Positions 46,565 through 57,060 of a stretch of 64,000 nucleotides of DNA are shown here, piece after piece. Positions within the stretch are counted from its first letter, which is position 1; every line of letters starts with the position of its first letter. The translations under genes were made by a program, and so were the position numbers. Under the pieces are notes generated by a model that saw only the letters and a list, made by a program, of their open reading frames with translations, made no database searches and had not been told where the DNA came from. This DNA is from Ariolimax columbianus (lineage: Eukaryota > Mollusca > Gastropoda > Stylommatophora > Arionidae), in contig JAVGWX010000005.1 in NCBI GenBank assembly GCA_036924085.1, forward strand, positions 75,550,547 through 75,614,546, given 5' to 3'.

Positions 46565-46735
46565 CATTGTGTGCCTTCTTATGGAGTGATTTCTTCTCAT
46601 TGTGTGCCTTCCTATGGAGTGATTTCTCCTCATTGTGTGCCTTCTTATGGAGTGATTTCTTCTCATTGTGTGCCTTCCTATGGAGTGATTTCTCCTCATT
46701 GTGTGCCTTCTTATGGAGTGATTTTTTCTCATTGT
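46565..46735. repeat. 33 bp tandem repeat alternating as a 66 bp unit
   Basis: Units contain ATGGAGTGATTTCT and CATTGTGTGCCTTC. Two variants strictly alternate: TTCTTCTC with TTCCT, and TTCTCCTC with TTCTT, over about five copies. Confidence 0.93.
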
Positions 46736-47289
46736 GTGCCTTCTTTATATTTTATGCTTTCTTTTCTTATTGTGTCTTCCCCTTCATTGTCTTTATCAAA
46801 TTCTGTGCCTTCTTCTTTATTTTTTTCTTCATTTCGTGCCTTATTAAATACCTTCTTCTCACCGTGTGCCTTCTTATTGTGTGCATTCTTCTCACCGTGT
46901 GTCTTCTTATTATGTGCCTTCTTCGGGTGCCTTCTCATTTTATGCCTTCTCATTTCGTGCATTTTCATTATTGTAAACCTTCTTATTGTGTGCCGTCTTC
47001 TTGTTTCGTGCCTTCTTTTCATTTTGTGCCTTCTTATTGTGTCCCTTCTCACTGTGTGCCTTCTCATTGTGTGGTTTCTTCTCATTTCGTGTCTTCTTAT
47101 TGTATGCCTTCTCATTTTGTGATAATCTTATTGTGTGCTTCTTCTCATTGTGTGCCTTCTTTTCATTATGTGATTTTTTTCTCATTCTTGGTCTTCTAAT
47201 TTTGTACCTCCTTCTCATTTAGTGTCATTTCATTGTTTTGTCTTCATCTTTTTCTTCATTGTCTTCTTTATATTTTTACGTTCTTCTCA

Positions 47290-47470
47290 CTTTGTACCTT
47301 CTTTTCATTCTGTGACTTCTTCTCATTGTGTGTCTTCTTCTCATTTTGTGTTTTTTTCTCATTCTGTGACTTCTTCTCATTGTGTGTCTTCTCATTTTGT
47401 GTTTTTTTCTCATTCTGTGACTTCTTCTCATTGTGTGTCTTCTCATTTTGTGTTTTTTTCTCATTCTGTC
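47290..47470. repeat. 51 bp tandem repeat
   Basis: CTCATTCTGTGACTTCTTCT followed by CATTGTGTGTCTTC and CATTTTGTGTTTTTTT repeats with a 51 bp period (47341 and 47392), about three and a half copies. Confidence 0.93.
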
Positions 47471-48269
47471 TTCTTCTCATTTGTGTCTTTTCCTAATTAT
47501 TTGTATTTTTAACATTGTGTGTCTTTGTCTCATTAGGAGTTTTCTTCTCATTATGTGTGTTCTTCTCCATTCATGTCTTCTCATTTTGTGTCTTTATCTT
47601 ATTACGTGTTTTCGTCTCATTAACTGCCTTCCTCTTCAATGCGTTCTTCTCCTTCAATGTCTTCTTCTTCTTTAACGTCTTTTTTTTTGTTGCTTTCATG
47701 TCTTTTTCTCATTTCGTGTCTTCGTCTCATTACGTGTTTTCGTCTCAATATGTGTCTTCTTCTCCATCAATGTCTTCTTCTCCATCAATGTCTTCTTCTC
47801 ATTATGTGTCATCTTCTACTTCATTGTCTGCTTCTCATTTTGTGTCTTAGACTTATTACGTGTTTTTGTCTCATTATGTGCCTTCGTTTCATTCAATTTC
47901 TTCTTTTCCTTCAATGTCTTATTCTTCTTCAATGTCTTCTTCTCATGATGTGTCTTCTTCTACTTCATTGTCTTCTGTCCATCTCTTTTTCTTATTTTGT
48001 GTCAAATTCTTATTCTTTAATATTTTCTCCTTCTTTGTCATCATCTCCTGCTTTGCTATGATCTCCTTCTTTTTTTCTTTGGTTACACCCGTGTCTTTCT
48101 TTTGTTCCTTTATTGTTACTTTTATATATTGTTCGTCCTGTTTTCTATATTCGTTTTCTTCTTAAGTTTGCTCTTCTCTTTTTGATTCTTCTACTGTTTT
48201 TTTCTTCTGATCTCACAAAAATGACAATTCCAATACACAGCGCATTCTTCAAATTGATTTATATATAGA

Positions 48270-48535
48270 TCGTTCAAATAAAAAATAACCATTCTTCAAA
48301 TTGATTTATTGCTAGATCATTCTAATAAGGCAACCCATTATTGAAATTGATTTATTGCTAGATTATTCCAATAAGGCAACCCATTATTTAAATTGATTTA
48401 TTGCTAGATTTTTCCAATAAGGCAACCCATTATTTAAATTGATTTATTGCTAGATTATTCCAATAAGGCAACCCATTATTTGAAATGATTTATTGCTAGA
48501 TAATTACAATAAGACAAGACGCTCTTCAAAATTAT
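48270..48535. repeat. 46 bp tandem repeat, about 5-6 copies
   Basis: Units contain AATTGATTTATTGCTAGAT and CCAATAAGGCAACCCATTAT at a 46 bp period (48371, 48417). The outermost copies are diverged. Confidence 0.93.
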
Positions 48536-48734
48536 GTATATACATACATCACCCAAATAAGGAAATAAAAAAAAAATAAACAAGCTTATTTCCACTTTGC
48601 AAGGCCAATTTCTCTCACATAATAAAGTCACACCATTGAACAGACAGTTGTTAGACCTGAAAGCATTTGCTAAATCGACGAGACACTTGTTAAACATAGC
48701 GAGACCTTTTTTAAGCTGATGAGATACTTGGTCG

Positions 48735-49130
48735 TCGGGCGACAGTCAAGAGACATGTTAATTAATTGTTTCGCTTTCTGCCGCGACAGTCAAGAGACGT
48801 ATAAATGTTCTCATATTCTGATGAGACACACTTTCTGATGAGATAGACAGAGATGTATTAATAGTTTAAATTTCTTCTGAGACAGTCAACAGGCGTATTA
48901 ATTGTCTCTCTTTCTGATGAGATAGTCCAGATACGTATTAATAGTTTCACTTTTTGCTGAGACAGTCAAGAGACGTTTTAATGGTCTCATATTCCGATGA
49001 GACAGTCAATAAACGTATTAATGGTCTCATATTCCGATGAGACAGTCAATAAACGTATTAATGGTCTCATATTCCGATGAGACAGTCAATAAACGTATTA
49101 ATGGTCTCATATTACTATGAGAATACAGCC
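48735..49130. repeat. 40 bp tandem repeat
   Basis: Units contain GAGACAGTCAAGAGACGT and TTAATGGTCTCATATTC. The right part (48961, 49001, 49041) has an exact 40 bp period with near-identical copies; the left part is older and variable. GGTCTCAT and ATGAGAC in each unit form an inverted repeat. Confidence 0.93.
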
Positions 49131-49154
49131 AAGAGACGTGTTAATGATATCTCG

Positions 49155-50010
49155 GAAGACTTATTGGGTACATTCATTGATCGCCTGGAAAATACTACCT
49201 AGTTTCCACTTAGTCTAGATGAGTCAACTGATATCAAATGTTACGCCCAACTAATAACGATCGTGCAATTTATAGGTGAAGGCTGTATTAAAGAGAACTA
49301 TTTGCTTTGTAAGGTATTACCTGAACGTACAACTGGCGATGACATTTTTCAAGCAACAGATGGTTTTATATAGAATCCATGGCACCGAATGGAAACGTTA
49401 CACAAGTGTTTGCAATGATGGAGCCATAGCTATAACGGTGAAAGGTACAGGAATCGTATCCTATATCACAACAGAAAAGCCATCAATTAATACTACACAC
49501 TATTTACTTCACCGTGAAGTAGTCGTGGCCAAAAATTTACAGGAAGAGATATCACTATTAACAGTTTTGGGCCAGAGTATTAAGATGTGTTATAAAGTAA
49601 ATGCAGTGAAGCTTAGATAGAAGTTGAAAATGGCACTTCAACGGAAAATAAACTTGGTAAAATCTAGAACTCACGTTTATTTGAAGTGCTTTTTTAAATA
49701 TAAACTCGATCATGCCACTATTGTTTACTTCTCCACACAGAAGTTCGATTGATTACTAAAAAGCAAAGTGTTGGCGTTACAGAATGAACTTGAAAATGAG
49801 GTGAAACAATTTCTTATAAAACCAAAATGAGACAGATGTTAGTAAATTGTTGGTAAAATGCTCATGTCTGTCCTATTTGGTGGACATTTTTGAACAGTGA
49901 ATTTAATAGAAAGTTGCAAGGCCCGCATGAAAAATGTTGATAGACTGGACAAAAATTACATGGGTTTACAAGTAAATTTGAATGATGATAAAGCTTAAAC
50001 TCGGGTCATT
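49155..50010 (+). pseudogene. hAT/ZBED-like transposase relic
   Basis: Plus-strand pieces in shifting frames read LSLDESTDIKCYAQL (about 49205-49250), IKENYLLCKVLPERTTGDDI, YTSVCNDGAIAITVKGTG, NTTHYLLHREVVVAKNLQ and later CPIWWTF and KLQGPHEK. This is the order in hAT-derived ZBED5/FAM200-type proteins (DESTD, K..LL..TTG.DIF, V..DGA.AM, HC..HRE.L..K). Stops follow GFI near 49374 and LR near 49620. The longest open piece (49276-49620) begins in the wrong frame, so its Met is not a real start. Family call is from recalled motif order. Confidence 0.75.
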
Positions 50011-51600
50011 AGAACTAGAGATATTTTAAATAATGTTATCACAAACGACAACAGCAATATTTGACATGGATGAAAACATTTCGTTATGCTCAAACAAGGG
50101 GAACTGAGACGCTAGTCCAGTCGGCCACAACATACTGCCCAGGACGTCGCATCAGGGTCAATACACTGACCAAGACCACAATTTCTCTTCCATGGAGCGG
50201 TTCTCAAGGCAGCCTGGCTGACGAGATGTGCATCGACGTGATCCCAGTAGTAGTGAGCGCCACGCAAATAAATCTAAGCATAGCAAAACCGCCTGGAGGA
50301 CTGCAGTCCACCTTCATCGACATGCTCGTGATGTGATGAAAGCTACTACATCAAGCCCCTTAACATCTTTTTCAGGGCACAATTGTGGACATTATACAAC
50401 ACTAACAATGCTCAAACAACAAATCTACACAATATTTTAATCTCTCCGAAATAAAGAAATATCAATGAATTCCAAACTCGTCTCCATTGTCTGGTTATGT
50501 GGTGATACAGAAAAGTGATGAAACATTAACACTTTAAACATGTTTTTGCCTTCCAGTGAACGAAGAGTATCCCACAACTGCTAGTCAATATGTATCACTT
50601 GAAATGCCATTTTCAACTTCTATATGTATAGGTTAATCTTCCCGGCGTTGAATTCACATAAAATTAAAAAGATACCAAGCATTTATGTTCCTTAAAACAG
50701 GCGTCAGTATATCACTAGTTTTCTTAAATATTGTTGAGTTTTCTCCCTATGTCACAGAACCGTTCTTTATTAAAATTGTAGGTGGAAAGTCAATAATGCT
50801 GGTGTGTAAATATTACTGTGCATTTGATATTGTCTTGTTTATTTTCCAAATGAATTTGATTAAGTATTTAAAGACTCAACAAATTAAATACAAAACTGTT
50901 CAAATTATAAGCACTGTCTTTTGAGTTATTACGGTTTTAAAATGTTTAATCAAATATTATCAGTCTATTTAAATACTACATTTAGTCCACCATTGATTTT
51001 TTAAAGATATTTGTGTGTGCTTGTAGTGAACAAGTTTACCTAGCGCTGACATAGACAACTAAAATTACATTAAAGAAAATTGAAAAACACATCGTATTGG
51101 CAATATTTTACCAAATAATATTCCATATTTAGATCTGTGAAGTCATTGAGATTATTCGAGAAAATCCTTCCTGCCTACGTCTATGTACAACATTTGTACT
51201 CACAACAATTCCAGATTCCGGGTGAAATTCATTCCTATCTAGAGAACCACATTTTTAATTCATTCGAAAACCTGAAGTAACACATTTTCTCCAAACAATG
51301 CAGTTTCAGGTTAATCGAAGCAGCCATACTGCTCTAGAAACATCTTGCAACTAACGAGGACGTGCGTCGCCTGACAGTCAGTCAGACTATCAAACGTTGC
51401 AAGCGATTTCACGCCTGAAAAAGTCAGATTTAAACTCAGTCCCTACTGTTGTGAGAAGGTAAAGCCGCCCGCCCACCCACTTTCTTGCTTTCAGCGTATT
51501 GACCTGTTGTATCAGATTGTAATGTCGCTTGTAGGCTCACTTCTATTCACTCATTTATTCTTTTTTTTTCACCCTGATGTGAAGTATGGCCCACCAGTTC
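50011..51600. other. Unassigned, AT-rich sequence
   Basis: No gene or repeat recognised. A 91-codon frame at 50061-50336 has no domain that I know. Confidence 0.4.
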
Positions 51601-51629
51601 AGCTGGCCATTTATAAAACAAGCCTGAAA

Positions 51630-52085
51630 GCAAGCATTTGTAATCATTGACCTTTCGTTCCAATGTGAAGCATGACTTTTATCTGCAGTTTAACGGAAAT
51701 TCTGTATTAGTGGCTGATTATAATGGCAATGTTTTTTTTCTTCACATAATGAAGTTGCTAGCCCCAAGCACAATCTTCTTTTGTCGCCGTTTACGACACA
51801 TTAGGAAGGAAACATTGGCGTATTCTCAAGTCTGTTCGCACTTATTCAGATGACATTTTGGTTTGCTATTATATGTTCTGAAACTGTAAAATCAAGAACT
51901 AGCGTCGGTGTTGGATAAACCACGCTGACCAATACACCACGTCACGTCCATGCCGCTCTCCTAGAAACAGGCAGTTTTCCAGCAGTCTGACCAACGAGGT
52001 GGGGATTGATAGATACCGTGCTTATCATAGCGGTAAGCCTTCTCACAAGTCCGGCTTTGCACTGCAGCTCGAATAACTCAGGTTT
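51630..52085. repeat. Fragments of old dispersed repeats
   Basis: The interval 51630-51800 resembles 32170-32420, and 51910-52010 resembles 16350-16510 and, reversed, 29641-29666 (GTCTGACCAACGAGGTGGGG). These are shared multicopy sequences of unknown class, with no coding content. Confidence 0.5.
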
Positions 52086-52592
52086 ACCTTCATCAGTAAT
52101 CCGAGCTACAATAACCAATTACTAAAGAAAAATCGTCAAGAGTGAATCTCAGAACGAGCAGCTTCCAACAACAAGTACAACAGAAACAACAACAACAGTA
52201 CACCTGCAACATAAACCTTCTAGGCTAGAAGACTCTCCAGTTGTGACATTCCCACATACCAATCTTCAGAGCAGACTTCTGGGTTTGGATAAAAGCTAAA
52301 AACATTATCTAATAACTGACACGTGATACAAATCAAGAATAACTTGTTATCATGGGAGATAAGAAGGTGAAGTAGAGAAAGGTGAAAACGACAAGTATGG
52401 CTCATTAACCTTTGTAGCCCGATTGTTTCCGGAGCCCTAAAGAGGATCAAATAATACATTCCCATTCACCTGCCAGGCATCCCACGAAAGGCGACTAAAG
52501 TGGATGGTCATGGGGCTGGCTAGCCCATCCTGCAGAAACATTCATTCACAAAAACGGCTATAGAATAGGACTATTCTAAGCTGGTTGACTTC
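52086..52592. other. Unassigned sequence
   Basis: No gene recognised. The segment about 52460-52560 (CATCCCACGAAAGGCGACTA) has the look of a LINE 5' leader, but I could not confirm it. Confidence 0.35.
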
Positions 52593-52605
52593 GAATGTAT
52601 TTCTT

Positions 52606-53481
52606 AAGGAGAGATACTACCCTAAGCTTCATAACGAAAAGCTACCCAAGCATGGACTGGACCCTTGCATACACCGACGGTTCTGTAACAAACACAACAC
52701 AGAACGGAGGGGCAGGAGCATTCCTGAACCTACCAAATGGCAGAAAAATAACACTGTCATTCGCTACTGGTAAGTACACAAGCAATTTCAGAGCGGAGGC
52801 AGAGGCACTGAGGGCGGCAGTGGAAGAAATGGTGACACACAGTAAAAATGAAAGTCATATAGTCCTGCTTACAGATGCTCTCGCCGTAGTCACAGCGCTA
52901 AAGAGCCAGAAAAACACTGAGCTTAATGACTTAAGAGCAGCACTCTGCAAACTGTGCCAGCAGTCCGCACCAAAAAGGGTAGTGGTACAGGGGGTCCCAT
53001 CACACTGCAACATCCAAGGCAACGAGGAGGCAGACAGACTGGCAAAAGAAGGTGCAAGACTACCACAACCAGATACCAGTATGACGTACGAAGAGTTAAA
53101 ACGGCTTATCAAAGCCAGATACATGACCAAATGGGAAACCGAACATACTGGTTACACCAAAAACGATGCCTATTACCAGTTGAACCGAAGAGAGCAGGTC
53201 GTTGTCTTCAGACTTCGCACTGGCCACAATAGACTGAGGTACCACCTATTCAACAAATTGAAGATAGGGTGTACCGACGAATGCCAGTGCGGTACTGGTA
53301 AAATGACCGCTGAACATCTGCTGCAGAACTGCCCGACATACGAGGATCAGAGAGAGCAGATGTGGCCATCACCAGTGGAACTGCAAGACAAGCTCTATGG
53401 CAGTGGCGTCAGCCTCAGGATGACCGCCGCTTTTTTCGAAAAAATAATGGTTACTGTCTGACTGCGTACGCAGAAGAAGAA
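52606..53481 (+). mobile_element. 5'-truncated RNase H LINE, copy 3, with perfect TSD
   Basis: This 876 bp insertion begins AAGGAGAGATACTACCCTAA and ends with a short (GAA)n tail. It is bounded by a perfect 13 bp duplication, GAATGTATTTCTT, at 52593-52605 and 53482-53494. It aligns along its length with copy 2 and begins only some 25 bases further upstream in the element. Confidence 0.95.
52652..53461 (+). CDS. RNase H domain and zinc-type tail of LINE copy 3
   Basis: An intact 269-residue frame closely matches copy 2: MDWTLAYTDGS, AEAEALRAA, LLTDALAVV, SHCNIQGNEEADRLAKEGA and the C-terminal CQCGTGKMTAEHLLQNC cluster. One notable change is VQGVPSHCN where copies 1 and 2 have VQWVPSHCN, a Trp-to-Gly next to the catalytic His. 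The Met is internal to the original polyprotein. An open frame upstream to 52595 uses flanking host DNA and should not be taken as the gene start. Confidence 0.88.
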   Translation: MDWTLAYTDGSVTNTTQNGGAGAFLNLPNGRKITLSFATGKYTSNFRAEAEALRAAVEEMVTHSKNESHIVLLTDALAVVTALKSQKNTELNDLRAALCKLCQQSAPKRVVVQGVPSHCNIQGNEEADRLAKEGARLPQPDTSMTYEELKRLIKARYMTKWETEHTGYTKNDAYYQLNRREQVVVFRLRTGHNRLRYHLFNKLKIGCTDECQCGTGKMTAEHLLQNCPTYEDQREQMWPSPVELQDKLYGSGVSLRMTAAFFEKIMVTV

Positions 53482-53494
53482 GAATGTATTTCTT

Positions 53495-53934
53495 GAAGTT
53501 CTATGCTCCACAGAGAGCTGATAAGGTTTTGATCAATTGATAAACTTTATTTCCTGGCATTTATTCTATGTATAATGAAATTATGCAAAATCTTCACGTC
53601 GTATATGGACTATAAAGGATACTCCGCCCTGTGTCAATTTCCTTGATTGTGTCATCTACCGCCAGGAAAGATCGTGCTTACATCTAGCCCGTTTGGGCTT
53701 TAGTTTTCCTTCCAGAATTATTTCCAAGAATGTATAATGTCTTTTCATGTAATTAAATTATCTTAACTGTCTGACTGATTTCGTTAATGTTTTCTTTTAG
53801 CAGCACTTTTCCAAAGACCTTCATACTCTTTCTGTTATTTCCACGAGATGTGCCCGTTCAGAAATATATCCATTTCAGAGGCCTCAATTTTCCTATCCAA
53901 ACGTTCATTCGTTGTCCAATATTTCTACACCTTA
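53495..53934. other. Unassigned AT-rich sequence
   Basis: No gene or repeat recognised. Confidence 0.4.
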
Positions 53935-54331
53935 CGGTAATGCCAAACAAGAGCACACACGAGGTTAACACATTCCATCTCCGGCGCCTGCTATACATTG
54001 TTGAAATTACACGAAGAACATTGAAGATCTCCATTCCAGACCAAATCCACAATGGTGCGATCAGGCATCGAACTTCCTGCTCTGACATAAGTGATGTTGC
54101 TCTGTTGCGAAAATACAGATGGGCCATGTAGTGCGCGTTCCGGATAACCGATGGACACGCAGAGTGACGTCGTGCTGGCCATACAACTTTAACCGCCCTC
54201 ACGAGGGACCGAGGGTGAAGTGGAAAGAGGACATAATGGATGCTCTAGGCCAAACATGGTACACTAAGGCAAAAGAGCAAAATGAGTTTACTCAATATAT
54301 AGGCTACCTGGCATCAGACACACGTGCCTGA
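53935..54331 (+). pseudogene. LINE C-terminal relic, third family
   Basis: Plus-strand pieces read EVNTFHLRRLLYIVEITRR, then SDISDVALLRKYRWAM and, in another frame, MGHVVRVPDNRWTRRVTSCW, VKWKEDIMDALGQTWYT and EFTQYIGYL. This matches the C-terminal order of endonuclease/RT-type LINEs (HLR.LR.I..I, RW.GHV.R, PR..W.D). A single frameshift near 54118 separates the halves. Only the tail is left. Confidence 0.8.
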
Positions 54332-54419
54332 TTGAAAACCATAATTTTGAGATTTGAGACAAGAAAGTACAGAGTGACAAATGCAGCAGTGCACTTTTGT
54401 ACCGGTCTACCAAACATGT

Positions 54420-54560
54420 ACACTTTCCTTAGCCATCGACGACTACGATGACTTGGTCATGTTTTTCGCATCGAAGATAGTCGCATCCCCAAAGATATCC
54501 TCAGTGGATAGTAGACGGATGGCAAGAGAACTGTCGGCGAACCACAGTTGAGGTTTAAAG
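54420..54560 (+). pseudogene. LINE C-terminal relic, fourth family
   Basis: The plus strand reads HRRLRWLGHVFRIEDSRIPK, then DILSG, a stop, and DGKRTVGEPQLRFKD. The RRLRWLGHV.R..DSRIPK motif is a standard LINE tail segment. It starts about 90 bases after the previous relic and is a distinct family by sequence. Confidence 0.8.
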
Positions 54561-54594
54561 ATAAGCGTGTGTTGTTGTGAAAATAAAGTAAGTT

Positions 54595-54735
54595 CCATAA
54601 CTAATATAGAAGACATCACTGAATCAAGTCAGTTCAAGAACTAATATAAAAGACATCACTGAATCAAATCAGTTCAAGATCTAATATAGAAGAAATCACT
54701 AAATCAAGTCAGTCCAATAACTCAAATAGAAGAAC
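54595..54735. repeat. About 40 bp tandem repeat (same monomer as 62165-62450)
   Basis: Units contain CTAATATAGAAGACATCACT and AATCAAGTCAGTTCAAGA at a 40 bp period, about three and a half copies. Confidence 0.92.
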
Positions 54736-55605
54736 TCCACATCTTGGGAAGACGAAGCTGCAGACCAATCCAAATGGAAATGTTTTTGAAAAGCTAACTC
54801 TCGCTTAGTGGAAAGATGTTCTTGCAGCAAGAGGAAGTGAATGGACAACACCGCACAGAGAAGGAAAACAACAACGCCATGTAGAGAGTTATTACTCCAA
54901 GGTCGTGTCATCCTATAGCAAGTCGTGACTAAAAGGTGGCTACAACTACTATAGCAATAATGAGTATAGATTATACCAGCACACTCGTATTTGTAATGTG
55001 TGATTGGCATGCTTAAATGTCAATTTATGACCCAAATTGGTGAAAATAGATATGTCTATGCCATGTCTTGTCATGATTTGGATTTTACATCTTCCATCCT
55101 TCGTTATTATATTTTCATGATAGGAAAAAATCTTGATTTAGTATTTTACCATTTGTCCTATTCTGTAAAGCAGATTTACTATCTGCTTTGGAAATGGTTA
55201 GGGTTTTCGTTTTCTCAGTTTCTATGTCACAGTTGAGTCAATGTGAAACAAAAATTACGGCGACAATCACATTGACAAGTATATTTTTTGTGTGCACATC
55301 GTCAAGTCAATCATTGTGGCCTGTTGGTACTCTGTACTTGATGACACGAAAGTTGGGCAGTAACATTACCAATTAAAAACCGTTCAGCTCTCTGTAGAGC
55401 ACAGGTCTTTAAAAAAAAAAACACAAGTCATCCTGTCGGACGATCCCTCCAGCTGTCTACTGCTTTCTTGTATCACTTATGTTTGTCTCAAGCGCTCTTC
55501 TCAGTGTGTGTTTTAGTCTCTCTTTACCTTCTCTTGGTTTGAGGATTCCAGAAAAAATAGTGGTTTATGTTTCTTTTAATTTGTTTCCTTAGCGCTTGTT
55601 CTATC
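54736..55605. other. Unassigned sequence
   Basis: No gene or repeat recognised. A short poly-A tract is present at about 55412-55421. Confidence 0.4.
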
Positions 55606-55609
55606 CGAC

Positions 55610-55900
55610 GCCAGCAACTTGCCCACATTTATGTTCAACTGACATATGCCTAGTTCTTGCTAGTAATTTATGTTCAACTGCCATATGCCTAGTTCTTGCT
55701 AGAAATTTATGTGTAATTGACATATGCCTAGTTCTTGTTGGCAATTTATGTTCAACTGACATGCCTAGCTCTTGCTAGCAATTTATATTCAACTGACAAA
55801 TGCCTAGTTCTTGCTAGCAATTTATGTTCAACTGACATATGCTTAGTCCTTTCCAGCAATTTTTTCAACTGACATATGCCTAGCTATTTCCAGCAATTTC
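55610..55900. repeat. 39 bp tandem repeat, about seven copies
   Basis: Units contain ATGTTCAACTGACATATGCC and TAGTTCTTGCTAGCAATTT at a 39 bp period (55631, 55670). Confidence 0.93.
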
Positions 55901-56384
55901 ACGTTAGTAATCATGCCATTTCAATCTCTATATTTTTTGCAGACACATAGTTTTAGCCTCAGACACTGTGCAGACACCAATTTATAGAAAATATGTAGCT
56001 TTCTTTATTGTTGTTTTACGTGTTTTAGAGCCGTACAAAAGAGCGGACTTCACACGGGCGCTGAAGACTTTACACATTTGTATTGGACTTATTTTCTTTT
56101 GAACTTAATAAATTCTCAAAATGCAGCGAAAGCTCGTCTCGTCTTCTATATTCTTATGTTAATATCTTTCTCCACATCTCCAACTTTGTCTATATTGCTA
56201 CCTAGTTATAAGAGTTATTCCCCATACTTATGGAGAATGTCTCTCAACACAGATTGTCGTTATTTGCATTTATTCGTATAATTCTGGTCTTGTCCCTGTG
56301 TATTATCATTGATCTCAATCAAATTTCTGTGGGCTGTTATCAAGTTTACTTGTTTTATTTTGTTTCTGACTTTAGCTTAGCTAA
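55901..56384. other. Unassigned AT-rich sequence
   Basis: No gene or repeat recognised. Confidence 0.4.
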
Positions 56385-56560
56385 GGCACAGAAGAGTCAA
56401 GTCATCGGTAAAGTCCATATCTGTTATGGGACAAAAGAGTCAAGTCACCGGTAAAGTCCATATATGTTATGGGACAAAAGAGTCAAGTCACCGGTAAAGT
56501 CCATATCTCTTATTCGACAAAAGAGTCAAGTCACCGGTAAAGTCCATATCATTGAGCTAT
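56385..56560. repeat. 43 bp tandem repeat, about four copies
   Basis: Units contain AAAGAGTCAAGTCACCGGTA and AAGTCCATATCTGTTATGG with a 43 bp period (56401, 56444). Confidence 0.93.
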
Positions 56561-56599
56561 GTGTCAAAATGTATATAAGCTGCTATACAGATTGTGTGG

Positions 56600-57060
56600 A
56601 TTGAGTTGGAGCTATATTACAGGTAAAGGTAGTCCCATAGCAGACGCTACCGCCGGGGATGAAGTGTTGGAGCCTTCATTATACTAAACCACCGTGTTGT
56701 GAGCTGGGGGTGCCCAGTTCCATTTCATGCTGCCTTTTCCTTCCCTAACCGCCCGGCAGGTACATTTACTACAGCTGGGTCGACTGGAAGTGTTAGTAGC
56801 GAGAGTTGTGCCCTTGCTATGAAAAGAGAGCGCTCTAGAACCATGTCAATTATCTATTACAAAAGTGTGGCGTGGTGGAGAATAGGTTTTGACAAAACAA
56901 ACGTACACATTTAACCAACATGACTTGCTCTATGTTTTCTCAGATGGGGCGCTATAATTGAGAGGTCAAGCGCTCGTCTCTCGAGAAACGAACGAACGAA
57001 AGCGCAGAACAGTACGTATTCGAATCTTGCAAGTTTCAATTGGCTCTTTTTTTTACGAGA
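56600..57060. mobile_element. Possible degenerate tRNA-derived SINE(s)
   Basis: GGCAGGTACATTTACTACAG followed by CTGGGTCGACTGG recalls the body of the SINE at 18768-19033 (GGTACCCCATTTAAGGCTGG, GTCGACC). Further on, GTATTCGAATCTTGC at about 57015-57030 is box B-like. No box A, tail or target duplication could be fixed, so the type is tentative. Confidence 0.35.

Larger units (their letters stand above)
46040..48180. repeat. CT-rich degenerate array with two ordered sub-arrays
   Basis: The plus strand is built of TTCTTCTCATTGTGTG, CTTCTTCTC and similar words over 2.1 kb. Ordered blocks are a 33 bp unit with 66 bp alternation at about 46565-46735 and a 51 bp unit at about 47290-47470. Long Ser/Phe/Cys-rich frames in several phases are composition artefacts. 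Confidence 0.95.

Noticed and set aside
52460..52590. 5' leader of a LINE
   Set aside because: The resemblance rests on memory of common leader words only, and no coding sequence of that LINE follows.
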